Of a stretch of 14,425 nt of DNA, positions 5,393-13,347 are shown piece by piece (position 1 is the stretch's first letter; the number at the start of each line of letters is the position of its first letter). Source of the stretch: Candidatus Zixiibacteriota bacterium (GTDB lineage Bacteria > SM23-81 > DAOVCL01). A program made the position numbers and the translations under genes. Under the pieces are notes generated by a model. The model had not been told where the DNA came from and did not search any database. It worked only from the letters and a program-made list of their open reading frames with translations. The stretch covers positions 1 to 14,425 of the forward strand of contig DAOVCL010000026.1 in the NCBI GenBank assembly GCA_030670005.1, read 5' to 3'.

Positions 5393-7216
5393 TCAGAAGT
5401 TATTGACCAGCCTGAGGTGGAGCTTGGCCTGGCCCAGGGAGGCTCCCCTTCCCCAACCTATATCCAGCCCCATAATCCCCGCTTTGGAGCCAATAGATAA
5501 GCCAAAACCGTAGCCCCACATCCTCCCCGAACTGTTGCCTTCCCCTTTCGGAAAGCTGAAGTATCCGTAGTCAAAGAAGGGGTAGATGCGCGATAGCCTT
5601 CCTAAGAGGAACCTGTATTCTAAGTTCAACCAGGCCACCAGCGATCCATGAGCGGCTTCCTCTTCATATCCCCTTACCGTCTTCTCCCCTCCCAGGGTGA
5701 ACTGATCGGAGAGGGGAATTGCGGATTGATCCCCCTTTATCTGAGCAAGGTGGAGTCTTAGATTTAAGGCCTGCCCGGAAAAGGGGGAGAGGGAGGGCTC
5801 CAGATCTGTTGTTATCCTTGTGTTCCATCCCTTGTGGGGACCATCATCCCCGGGTAGGTAATCCCTTCTCCAGCCATACTCAAAGGAGGTGCGGTAGAAT
5901 ATCCCCTTTCTGGGATTTGGGGGGTAATCCCTGGTCTCTATGGAGATCTGAGTCCCTAAACTATATCTACGCATACTCCCAGATGAGTCATCCCATATCG
6001 CCCTCTCCCAGCGGGCCTTCCCTCCCCAGCCAACCCGTTCCCCAAGCGGGGCATCTGAAGAGAGAGAGGCGGAAAATTGATTGAACTGACCCCTCTTCTC
6101 CCTCTGCTCCACTTTACCCCCTAAGGAAAAGGGAAGGTTGAAGAAGAAGGGCTCCCGATAGGCAAAGCCAATCACCGAGTCCCCCGGCCTTAACCTCTTC
6201 CATCTGAGCTCCGCTCTCCTCCCAGTCCCGCCGATATTCCCTAAGGAGAGGAGAACGTTCCCGCTTATCTCCCCTCTGGGGGAAGCCGAGTATCCCAGGA
6301 TACCTTCCGCCTGATTGTTTGCCTTCTCCACTACCTGGAGGATAACCTCTCCCTTCTGTGGTTCTTCCAAGACCCTTATCTGTGGTTTATCTACCTTGAA
6401 GAATAGTCCGCTCCTCTCCAGCCTCCTCTGGGCCAGATCGAGTTCTCTCTGATCGAAATAGTCCCCCGGCCTTATCCCGCTCACCCTCTTAATAAATGAG
6501 TTCCTTGTTTTCCTATTACCCTCGATTTCGATCCTCTCTATTTTTACCCTTGGCCCTTCCATTATATGAAAGCAGAGGTTGACCTTATCCTTCTCCATCT
6601 CCCAATTGGAGAGGCCCACCTCGCAGAAGGGGAACCCCTGGTTCTCATAGAATTCGATGATCCTCTCTATATCGTTCCTCACCATCCCCTGGCTGAACCT
6701 TCTTCCGCGCCTGGTCTCCAGCAAGGGGAAGAGATCCTGGGCGGTAAAGAAACCCTGACCATCAAATTCAACCTTACCTATTAGAGTAAGATCTCCCTCG
6801 TCAATATTCAGGCTAAGAACCCCATCGGCGGTAACTTCCATCTTAACCCTGACCGAGAGATAACCCCTTTCCTTATACTCGGTGAGGATCCTCTCCACCC
6901 CATGGGCTATCTCCTGAGGGCTATAGTTTGCCCTCTCCCTCAGGGATAAGGCCCTCTTCACCTCTTTCTGGGAGATGGCCCTTTCGCCCTCCACCTGGAT
7001 TCCCTTTATCTCTAACCCCTGCACAGGATAGGGGAAGAAAAGGGAGAGGAGCAGGAGATAGGAGATAACAGAGATTACATTTCGGAATTTCCCAGAAACT
7101 GCGGAATGTCGAGGATTGTTTGCAGGGGGGAGGCCCTCTTCAATGGGAAATTTATAAGCGAAGCGAGCTGATTTCATAGTTTGGCAATTTACATTTTTGG
7201 ACAGGATAAATAACAT
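5393..7216 (-). CDS. Omp85-family outer-membrane protein with three POTRA domains (TamA-like)
   Basis: A 607-residue protein. Residues about 48-67 are a hydrophobic signal (VISVISYLLLLSLFFPYPVQG), followed by POTRA-like domains at about 69-142, 143-222 and 223-298, then a beta-barrel to the C-terminus. The barrel carries the VRGY loop-6 motif (514-517) diagnostic of Omp85 proteins and ends in LRLVNNF, an outer-membrane insertion signal. Three POTRAs and this length resemble TamA (577 residues) more than BamA (five POTRAs), so it is probably an outer-membrane assembly or transport factor rather than the main BamA. Both possible ATG starts (7216 and 7177) leave an unusual polar extension of 33-47 residues before the signal, and neither has a good ribosome-binding site. 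It is the last gene of the envelope block. Confidence 0.85.
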   Translation of the reverse strand: MLFILSKNVNCQTMKSARFAYKFPIEEGLPPANNPRHSAVSGKFRNVISVISYLLLLSLFFPYPVQGLEIKGIQVEGERAISQKEVKRALSLRERANYSPQEIAHGVERILTEYKERGYLSVRVKMEVTADGVLSLNIDEGDLTLIGKVEFDGQGFFTAQDLFPLLETRRGRRFSQGMVRNDIERIIEFYENQGFPFCEVGLSNWEMEKDKVNLCFHIMEGPRVKIERIEIEGNRKTRNSFIKRVSGIRPGDYFDQRELDLAQRRLERSGLFFKVDKPQIRVLEEPQKGEVILQVVEKANNQAEGILGYSASPRGEISGNVLLSLGNIGGTGRRAELRWKRLRPGDSVIGFAYREPFFFNLPFSLGGKVEQREKRGQFNQFSASLSSDAPLGERVGWGGKARWERAIWDDSSGSMRRYSLGTQISIETRDYPPNPRKGIFYRTSFEYGWRRDYLPGDDGPHKGWNTRITTDLEPSLSPFSGQALNLRLHLAQIKGDQSAIPLSDQFTLGGEKTVRGYEEEAAHGSLVAWLNLEYRFLLGRLSRIYPFFDYGYFSFPKGEGNSSGRMWGYGFGLSIGSKAGIMGLDIGWGRGASLGQAKLHLRLVNNF

Positions 7217-7579
7217 TCATTAAACACCGAAAATCACTGAAAAATAAAAAATTCTAAGGGAGAATGCATTGTAATTTTTCTGAAGTTTCGCTGTTGTTCT
7301 GTACTACAATCTTTCAAGATCTTGTTTTTTTGACAAACTTTTTTAACCGCAAAGCTCGCAAAGTAGGCGCAGAGAAGGCAGTGGCTCCGTGGTGACTATT
7401 CAGCTATCAGCTTTGTGTCTTTCCCCATTTTCGCCTTTATGTCTCTTGGCTTTCGTCTTTTCAGTGCAATCCGTGGCCCCTGTTTGGTTGCGGCTTTGCC
7501 GCGCTGTGTTTCCTTGTATGATTTGGGGCAAAAATCATGTAAATCCTGTTAGAAAAAGTTCTGTCGATTACGGATAAGT
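7217..7579. other. Intergenic gap between the Omp85 gene and the large barrel gene
   Basis: These 363 bases hold copy 2 of the bipartite repeat (7297-7506), with CCGCAAAGCTCGCAAAG and TTTCGCC/GGCGCAG-type degenerate palindromes between its modules. The remaining approximately 80 bases before the Omp85 start are AT-rich and may hold its promoter; I cannot name clear -35/-10 boxes. No gene is supported here. Confidence 0.55.
7297..7506 (+). repeat. Bipartite intergenic repeat, copy 2
   Basis: The left module (7297-7343) and right module (7468-7506) match those at 1862-1908 and 2062-2100 in the same orientation, while the 124-base interior is unrelated by eye. The right module contains GCGGC-TTT-GCCGC. 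This copy lies between two - strand genes, whereas copy 1 lies between two + strand genes. Confidence 0.8.
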
Positions 7580-10500
7580 TTAAAATAGGGCTCTCACCTC
7601 CATTCTTCCCCTTTGCCTCCATCCCCAGAGGGGATCGGATTTGGCCCGATAGTTCAGCTCAGCGGTGAGCAGGTTGCTGAGCTTGTAGCAGAGGGTAGTA
7701 GACCAGCTTAAGGTATCCCCGGGCCTTCTCCCCTCAACCATAGCCCAGGTGAGGAAGGCCCCTTTCGGTGATTGGACAACCCTATCCCAGCCGAACTCCA
7801 CTTCAGCTTTCCCCCTTCTCAGGAAGGATCTGGTGACCTTTGGGGCCAGGGAAAAAAGCCTTGCCGTCACCCCGGAGGTGGAGTTGTAATCCCTTTCATA
7901 CCCTCCGCCCAAGGAGATTGTGAGGTCCTGATTTAACCGTAAAGAGCTTTCGCTCCCGAGTTGGTATAGTCTGACATTATACTGGTTAAGGCCCCCCACT
8001 TTTCTTCTTTTTTTGCCAGCCGAAATGTTCAATTTGAGGCTTATATCATCGGTAAGGTTGTAGTGGAGGGAGGTCTCCTTCTTATCCTCAAACTCCTCTT
8101 CCACCCCTTCCCCAAACCTCCCATCCTTGAGCTTGTTGAGGGAGTATCTCAGGGTCAGCGACCCGCGCGGGGAATAGGGGAGAAGGTCCACCTCCTCCTG
8201 TAAGGAGATCTTCCCATACTCCCCTTTAAGGCCGATGGAGGGAAGGACTCTCCTCTCCTGTCTTCTCTCCTCCTCCCATCTGAACCAGGTCTGGAACCTG
8301 AGGAATGATTTGGGCTCGGCCCTCAGAGACAGATCCCCATCTATCCGAGAGGAAGGATATGCCTCGCCCGTCTCTTCGGTGATCATTATGTAATCCCCTT
8401 CCTCATCTGGTATCCAATCCTCCCCCTCCTTTCTGTAATCCCCCTCTCCCTCTTCCACCTTCAGATAGGTCTTTACCCGGTTGGAGGAGTAGATGCTATT
8501 GGCCTGGTAATGGATTTCCCCTTCCCATCCTGGTCGGTGATACCTCATCTCCAACCTGCCCATATCCTGACAAGCCTTTATCCCTGGGCCTCTCCGGCGG
8601 GAATAGGTAAGGCTACCACCCCAATTTCTCCATCCCTCAAATTCTATCTGGGTCTGCCAGGTGCGGGAGGTCCCCTGGGTTTCACTCGCATACTGTGGAC
8701 TATGAACTGTCTTCTCTACCAGATCAGAGGAGAGGGAGAGAGGTCCCAAGCCCTTGTAGGAGAAGAAAGCCATTCTGTTCTCAGTATGGAAATCCCTTCC
8801 TTCCCTCTTCCCTCTCTCCCTGAGGTAACCCAGCCCCACCGATGTCCTGCCCAAAGAGAGACTACCTTTGGCTTCATTCCTGATTGATTTGCCCTCCTGT
8901 AAGGAATCAGGGCCGGCGGTCAAGGCCTTCCGCAGATGGTAACTCAGCGACAGGATATTAAACCCCTGAAACTCTCCCCCATATCTTCTCCTCAGAGAGC
9001 TTAACCTCTCCCTGGTGTATAGCCTGCCCGCCTCAGAAAAGAGCGTTAAGCCGTGAAGGGGGGAGAGGGCAGCGGATAGATTCCAGCTTCTCAGAAGCCG
9101 ATCCTGGTGGGTGGGGTCCAGCCCCCACCCACTCCTGTAGTCCCTCTCCTCGCCACTTCTCAGGGGGACAAAGTTCGGTTGGCGATCCTCGTAGTCTCCC
9201 TTCAGGCCTAACTGAGGGAGGGAGAATCTCCCCAGGGACAGTTCGTTTAACCCTATCGCACCGGAAAGAGTCATTGCTCTTCCTAAGTTGTCCTCATCAT
9301 CGTGCGGGGAGAAGAGGTTTCGATCCTCCCTGCTCAGGGCAACCTCCCCACCCAGCCTTATCGCGGAATCAGGCTGAGCTTTAAAGCCAAAATTGGAGTA
9401 GAGATGAGATTGAGGAAGGGAGAAAAATATCTTGGGGGAGTAATCACCACGGCCAGGATATACATAGCGGTAGTTCCCCTCCTCAGTCTTGATGTAGCTT
9501 CCCCTGCCCTGGCCAACCCAGGAAAAGCTAACCTGATGGGACCCAGAATCTGCCCCCACCCAGAGATAGTAGGGATTTCCCAGGGAGTCAACTACCTGAA
9601 TATAGTCCCCCTTTCCCTCCCCTAAGAATTTGGCCCCGTCGATCCAGGCAGAGTCAGGATTATCTCCCACCTTCCTGAGGACATCCTTCTCCACCTCCCC
9701 TAAGGGAAAGCTCAGGGGATCTCCCCGATCGTCTGATTCCCTCATAAGGGAGGAGAAGAACCTTACTTTACCTCCCCAATCCCAGCCACCCTGGCCGATG
9801 TAGAAACTCCTCTGATAGTCCCTGAGGGTGTATTGAAACTCCACTACGATCACCGATTCAGAGCCAATTACCCTCTTGGGGGTGAAACTGAGCGATGCCT
9901 CTTGATAGTTTATTGTGTAGTCCCTGTCCTCTCCTCTTTTCAGGGGGATTCCATCCAGCCAGACCCTCTCCGTCCCGGCCAAAATGGAGATGTTCCTCTC
10001 TTCCCCTTTGTCATATAGTTTATAGGGGCCTTGTTTTCCCTCTTCTCCCTGAAAGCGATTGGTCATAAACCTCCCCCGGGATACAGCCCCAGCCAGGAGA
10101 AAACGGCCCGAGGGAAGGTCGGCGCCAGCCCTTACCCCTTGAAGTTTCCTGCCTGGGGGGGAGAATCTACCCTCTTCCTCTGAGAGGTCGAAATCACCCA
10201 GGGAGGCGGAGAGAGTCGGACCCTGCACCTCTATGAGGAGGCGATCAAGAGCACTCAGATTCTGGGTTGTCCCTGAAGGTTGGAGGGGAAGGTTCTCATC
10301 GGTGAGAATGGCCATTACAGTCACATCCGGGGTGAGTTGTCCGGTGATGTTTAGCCTGAGGGATTGGTTGAAGGCAAGATCCCGATCCGATCCCATACTT
10401 ACCCTCAGGGATTTGCTTCCCCTTACCTGGAGGGAGAAGGGGGAGGGGAGGGGTGAATCATCTATGACTTTATTTACCTTAGGAGGCGAAAGATCGCCTC

Positions 10501-10843
10501 TCACCAACTCCCTATGGAAATAACGAAGCTTCAAGATGAGAGGCAACCTCTGGTATTCCACCCTAATGATCTCCCCCAGGGGGATGAGGCTGGAGAATCT
10601 GATTTCCCCTCTCCCGTAGTCAATGGAATAGTCCCTATCCCTTTGCCTCGTCTTTCCATTTACAGAGATCTGTTCCCTCCCCCTGAGGAGGAATCCATCT
10701 GGAAGCTGATAAGGCCCTCTGGTTCCGTTCCCCTTAAGGCGGGCTGACCTATACCTTAGGGAGAAAGTTTGGGTATAAGGTTGGGCCTTTGCCCATACGA
10801 AGAGAATTACGAAAAGGAGGGAGATAAAAATTGGCCTTTTCAA
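7580..10843 (-). CDS. Large outer-membrane beta-barrel protein with repeated RDYxIxY modules
   Basis: A 1087-residue exported protein. It starts at TTG 10843, since the Lys-Arg plus hydrophobic signal MKRPIFISLLFVILFVWAKA begins exactly there, 7 bases after the upstream stop. Two homologous modules, residues about 43-99 (GPYQL to RDYSIDYGRGEIRF to VEYQ) and 271-338 (GPYKL to RDYTINYQEASLSF to VEFQYT), flank a barrel-like segment. Residues after about 340 are long runs of alternating amphipathic strands with Arg/Glu/Tyr/Ser-rich turns and GDY motifs (for example near 415 and 460). The protein ends in MEVRALF, with the C-terminal Phe of barrel proteins. I do not recognise a named family; it may be a large barrel of the kind seen in some uncultivated diderm lineages. 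Transport or surface exposure is inferred. Confidence 0.75.
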   Translation of the reverse strand: MKRPIFISLLFVILFVWAKAQPYTQTFSLRYRSARLKGNGTRGPYQLPDGFLLRGREQISVNGKTRQRDRDYSIDYGRGEIRFSSLIPLGEIIRVEYQRLPLILKLRYFHRELVRGDLSPPKVNKVIDDSPLPSPFSLQVRGSKSLRVSMGSDRDLAFNQSLRLNITGQLTPDVTVMAILTDENLPLQPSGTTQNLSALDRLLIEVQGPTLSASLGDFDLSEEEGRFSPPGRKLQGVRAGADLPSGRFLLAGAVSRGRFMTNRFQGEEGKQGPYKLYDKGEERNISILAGTERVWLDGIPLKRGEDRDYTINYQEASLSFTPKRVIGSESVIVVEFQYTLRDYQRSFYIGQGGWDWGGKVRFFSSLMRESDDRGDPLSFPLGEVEKDVLRKVGDNPDSAWIDGAKFLGEGKGDYIQVVDSLGNPYYLWVGADSGSHQVSFSWVGQGRGSYIKTEEGNYRYVYPGRGDYSPKIFFSLPQSHLYSNFGFKAQPDSAIRLGGEVALSREDRNLFSPHDDEDNLGRAMTLSGAIGLNELSLGRFSLPQLGLKGDYEDRQPNFVPLRSGEERDYRSGWGLDPTHQDRLLRSWNLSAALSPLHGLTLFSEAGRLYTRERLSSLRRRYGGEFQGFNILSLSYHLRKALTAGPDSLQEGKSIRNEAKGSLSLGRTSVGLGYLRERGKREGRDFHTENRMAFFSYKGLGPLSLSSDLVEKTVHSPQYASETQGTSRTWQTQIEFEGWRNWGGSLTYSRRRGPGIKACQDMGRLEMRYHRPGWEGEIHYQANSIYSSNRVKTYLKVEEGEGDYRKEGEDWIPDEEGDYIMITEETGEAYPSSRIDGDLSLRAEPKSFLRFQTWFRWEEERRQERRVLPSIGLKGEYGKISLQEEVDLLPYSPRGSLTLRYSLNKLKDGRFGEGVEEEFEDKKETSLHYNLTDDISLKLNISAGKKRRKVGGLNQYNVRLYQLGSESSLRLNQDLTISLGGGYERDYNSTSGVTARLFSLAPKVTRSFLRRGKAEVEFGWDRVVQSPKGAFLTWAMVEGRRPGDTLSWSTTLCYKLSNLLTAELNYRAKSDPLWGWRQRGRMEVRALF

Positions 10844-10850
10844 TTTAAAC

Positions 10851-11762
10851 CTATTGGCCGATTTGATATACGGCTACCCTGGCCTCAGATTGGTCAACAA
10901 CCCAGAGTTTTTTATCAGTGGGGGAGATCTCCAGCTTTCCTGGAGGAAATGGCAGGGGAAACTTTTCCATAAGTTCCCCCTGAGGGGAGAAGAGGAAGAT
11001 AGACCGAGATGGTTGCTCTGATACCCATATATTCCCAGCTCCATCTATAGCCATCCCCATAGGCTCAATTAAGATCCCCTCTCCTATAGTTCCTATGAGC
11101 GCGCCGACAAAATCGAAGACTAACAGCCTTCCCGTTCCGTCCGTAACATAGATCCTGTCTTGGGAATCAACGGCTATGTCCATTGGTTTTAGGATAGTGC
11201 CGGAGGGGGAATAGAAGCGCTGGAACTCCCCCTCTGGGGAGAGGAGAAAAAGTCCATCCTGATGGGAGTCTATCACAAATATCCTTCCACTTCTATCCAA
11301 GGATAGACCAGAGGGGAAGCTCAGAGGGGAATCCCCTTCAGAACCCTTTCCTATGGAGAAGAGGAATCCCAGATCCCTATCCAAGGCCTGAACCTCCCCC
11401 TTGAGGCCATCGAGTAGATAGAGCTTTAAGTCCCCTCCAAAGGAAAGATCCACTGGATGGGAGAATCTACCTCCTCCCTGACCATAGCCTTCTGTCTCGT
11501 CCAAAAGCATCCCTTGAGAATCGAATTTCTTTACCCGATTATCGCCGCTGTCGGCAATATATAGGTTACCCCAGGGGTCAGTGGTCAACCCCAGGGGCCG
11601 TTTTAGAGAGCCCTCACCAATAAAGCCAATGAATTTTAATCTCCCCGGAAACCTCTCCCTCTGCTCGGATAGAGAACCCAACCTTATATTTGTTCCCGCA
11701 CAGTAAAAATTGGAGAGAAGAAGAATGCTCAGGAGGCTAAGTTTTAAAATTCTGTTAGGCAT
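10851..11762 (-). CDS. Exported NHL-repeat beta-propeller protein
   Basis: A 303-residue protein. Residues 1-20 are a signal segment (KLSLLSILLLSNFY) followed by Cys21; FYC is a poor lipobox, so lipoprotein anchoring is possible but not assured. Six NHL-like blades follow at about 55-88, 99-130, 150-180, 192-221, 234-264 and 276-300, with typical cores such as RPLGLTTDPWGNLYIADSG and PMGMAIDGAGNIWVSE. A six-blade propeller usually serves as a binding scaffold, not as a catalyst by itself. Its stop is 7 bases from the TTG start of the large barrel gene, so the pair is an operon and the propeller probably sits on the periplasmic or outer face near that barrel. No ribosome-binding site is evident before ATG 11762. 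Confidence 0.82.
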   Translation of the reverse strand: MPNRILKLSLLSILLLSNFYCAGTNIRLGSLSEQRERFPGRLKFIGFIGEGSLKRPLGLTTDPWGNLYIADSGDNRVKKFDSQGMLLDETEGYGQGGGRFSHPVDLSFGGDLKLYLLDGLKGEVQALDRDLGFLFSIGKGSEGDSPLSFPSGLSLDRSGRIFVIDSHQDGLFLLSPEGEFQRFYSPSGTILKPMDIAVDSQDRIYVTDGTGRLLVFDFVGALIGTIGEGILIEPMGMAIDGAGNIWVSEQPSRSIFLFSPQGELMEKFPLPFPPGKLEISPTDKKLWVVDQSEARVAVYQIGQ

Positions 11763-11804
11763 TGTTTGTGTGACGACAGCCGACGGTTACTGTTTCAATT
11801 CTTA

Positions 11805-11889
11805 GGCAGTTCATTTTTCATTCTCAATTCTTCATTTCCCTTTAATGGGATCGTTTAAATCCCTGCTTTAATGAATAACCTACTCTCAC
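11805..11889 (-). repeat. Degenerate copy of the CRISPR-like repeat plus its flank (copy A)
   Basis: These 85 bases align with 13348-13440. The flank (11805-11852, GGCAGTTCATTTTT and CATTCTCAATTCT) matches at about 44 of 48 positions apart from a 7-base and a 1-base gap. The 37-base core (11853-11889) matches the CRISPR-like repeat at about 27 of 37. On the minus strand the core ends GATTTAAAC instead of GATTGAAAC. The stop codon of the deacetylase gene (11886-11888) lies inside the core. Counts are by hand. Confidence 0.7.
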
Positions 11890-12929
11890 AAGGTTGACCA
11901 GTATTTTCTTTGCACTTCCTTTATCTCTTCCACTCTTTTCTTCACCTCTTTATTCTTACTTACCGCGCCTTCCTTTGTCTCCATCCTATTTGACAAAAGC
12001 GAATTGAAGACAGATGAGGCGGATTCTGCAATAGCATCAAGGTTATATCCTCCCTCTAAAGCCATCACAATTCTCCCTTTGCTGTTCTTTTTCGCTATCT
12101 TTTTTATTACATCCGTGAATAACCCGAATCCTAAAGATGTCACTTTCATTGCTGCTAAGTGGTCAGCAATATGTGGATCAAATCCGACGGATATAAGCAC
12201 AAATTCGGGGCTGAAGTCCATAGCTATCGGCAACAAAATATTGTTTAGCGCATATAAATAGCCAGCGTCATCGGTACCGGGCGGAAGCGGGACATTTACT
12301 GTGAAACCCTCACCTTCTCCTTTACCTACCTCATCTATCCATCCTGTGCCAGGATAATGAGGATATTGATGAGTGGAAAAATACAAGACAGAGGGATCCT
12401 CAAAAAACACCTCCTGCGTACCATTACCATGATGCACATCCCAGTCAGCAATCAAAATGCGTTTAAGGCCATATTTTCTTTTTAAATGCTCGGCGGCAAT
12501 CGCTATATTGTTAAATATGCAGAACCCCATACCTCTACTCCGGATAGCGTGATGGCCCGGTGGTCTTATCAATGCGAAAATTTGCTTTAGGTTATTAGAG
12601 TTATCCATTACTTCGTCAACCGCTTTTATTACTCCACCAGCGGAAAGCAATGCTATTTCGTAAGTGTCACTGCATAACGGCGTATCCGGGTCAAGCATGC
12701 CACCGCCTCCCTTGCACATCGCTTCTACCTTCTTTATATATTTCTCTGCATGCACACACGCTATCTGCTCTTCCGATGCCTTCATTGGAGTAATTCTTTT
12801 CAGTCTTTCAGTAACACCTACTTCTTCCAGCTTCTTCATTATGTGTATCAGACGCTCTGCGTTCTCTGGATGATTTCCAGTATTATGTCTCAAGTAATCT
12901 TCGTGATAGACGAATCCAGTGTTCATCAT
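11886..12929 (-). CDS. Histone deacetylase / acetoin-utilisation (AcuC) family deacetylase
   Basis: A 347-residue zinc hydrolase of the arginase/deacetylase fold. Visible motifs are RPPGHH (122-127, the catalytic His pair), GFCIFNNIAIAA (135-146), DWDVHHGNGTQ (162-172, with D164 and H166 as zinc ligands), GFDPH (249-253, with D251 as zinc ligand) and EGGY (292-295, transition-state Tyr295). All catalytic residues are present, so it should be active on acetyl-lysine, acetylpolyamine or a related amide. Two adjacent ATGs (12929, 12926) follow GCAGAGG, and the second has the better spacing. A charged tail of about 40 residues ends at a stop lying within the degenerate CRISPR-like repeat. Sampled GC is about 42 percent, against about 55 percent in the barrel gene, suggesting transfer. 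The neighbours do not reveal the substrate. Confidence 0.93.
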   Translation of the reverse strand: MMNTGFVYHEDYLRHNTGNHPENAERLIHIMKKLEEVGVTERLKRITPMKASEEQIACVHAEKYIKKVEAMCKGGGGMLDPDTPLCSDTYEIALLSAGGVIKAVDEVMDNSNNLKQIFALIRPPGHHAIRSRGMGFCIFNNIAIAAEHLKRKYGLKRILIADWDVHHGNGTQEVFFEDPSVLYFSTHQYPHYPGTGWIDEVGKGEGEGFTVNVPLPPGTDDAGYLYALNNILLPIAMDFSPEFVLISVGFDPHIADHLAAMKVTSLGFGLFTDVIKKIAKKNSKGRIVMALEGGYNLDAIAESASSVFNSLLSNRMETKEGAVSKNKEVKKRVEEIKEVQRKYWSTL

Positions 12930-12932
12930 ACC

Positions 12933-12956
12933 TCTGCAACGTCCGCCGACGGCAGA
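12933..12956. other. GC-rich imperfect palindrome before the deacetylase gene
   Basis: TCTGC (12933-12937) pairs with GCAGA (12952-12956), and the inner GTC (12941-12943) pairs with GAC (12948-12950) around CGCC. It stands out as GC-rich in AT-rich surroundings and overlaps the ribosome-binding region of the deacetylase gene. A related GCCGACGG string occurs at about 11779 beside the other end of the block. Confidence 0.4.
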
Positions 12957-12960
12957 CCAA

Positions 12961-12998
12961 GGGAAAATTGAGAATTATGAATGGAGAATTAAGAATTA
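12961..12998. repeat. AT-rich repeat at the 3' end of the four-helix-bundle gene
   Basis: GGGAAAATTGAGAATTATGA and ATGGAGAATTAAGAATTAGG on the + strand resemble the minus-strand sequence GGGAAATGGAGAATTGAGAA on the other side of the gene (13367-13389 read in reverse). The two therefore form an approximate inverted pair bounding the gene. The sequence is low in complexity, so part of the match may be compositional. It includes the stop codon of the gene. Confidence 0.45.
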
Positions 12999-13346
12999 GG
13001 TTGACTTTGAGGTTTTCACTATGGAGGTCAAGATGCTTATCAACTCTTCTGAGTCTTTAAGTAGAGGCGTAACCTCCTCTGCTGACATTAATTCTGAGTC
13101 CCTAATAAGTCTCAGCCAGTAATTACTTTCCCTTGCTTCCTTCAAAGCAGTAGTCATTTTATAGGTGAAGTCGCCTTTACTAAAGGCGCCAATGGCTTCC
13201 TCAACATTCGCCCCAACAGATGTTCCAGAGTCAAGGAGTTGTCCCCCAACTCTGTAACCAACCACTCCTTTGGGTAGTTTCATCACAAACTTAATGATCT
13301 TCAGAGCAAATTTATATGATTTTTGTTTGATAACATTTTCCTTCAT
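12996..13346 (-). CDS. Four-helix-bundle protein of the 23S rRNA intervening-sequence (S23/IVP) family
   Basis: A 116-residue, wholly helical protein without signal or membrane segment. It shows the family pattern: a first helix with YKFALKIIKFVMKLPKGV, GYRVGGQLLDSGTSVGANVEEA, then FTYKMTTALKEARESNYWLRLIRD and a last helix LLKDSEELISILTSIVK. Relatives are encoded inside 23S rRNA insertions of some bacteria and, far more often, as solitary genes scattered through genomes; the fold forms oligomeric bundles but no activity is established. The gene fills nearly all the space between two related AT-rich repeats and lies just after a CRISPR-like repeat. There is no clear ribosome-binding site before ATG 13346. 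It is probably accessory and possibly mobile. Confidence 0.9.
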   Translation of the reverse strand: MKENVIKQKSYKFALKIIKFVMKLPKGVVGYRVGGQLLDSGTSVGANVEEAIGAFSKGDFTYKMTTALKEARESNYWLRLIRDSELMSAEEVTPLLKDSEELISILTSIVKTSKST

Positions 13347-13347
13347 T

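Noticed and set aside
5719..6084. Plus-strand 121-codon frame inside the Omp85 gene, and similar frames inside the large barrel gene
   Set aside because: Low-complexity Pro/Ser/Arg translations opposite real coding sequence; no start signals or family features.
7389..7577. 62-codon plus-strand frame in the gap before the large barrel gene
   Set aside because: It translates the bipartite repeat (the segment VWLRLCRA is the repeat that also appears near 2080) and has no ribosome-binding site.
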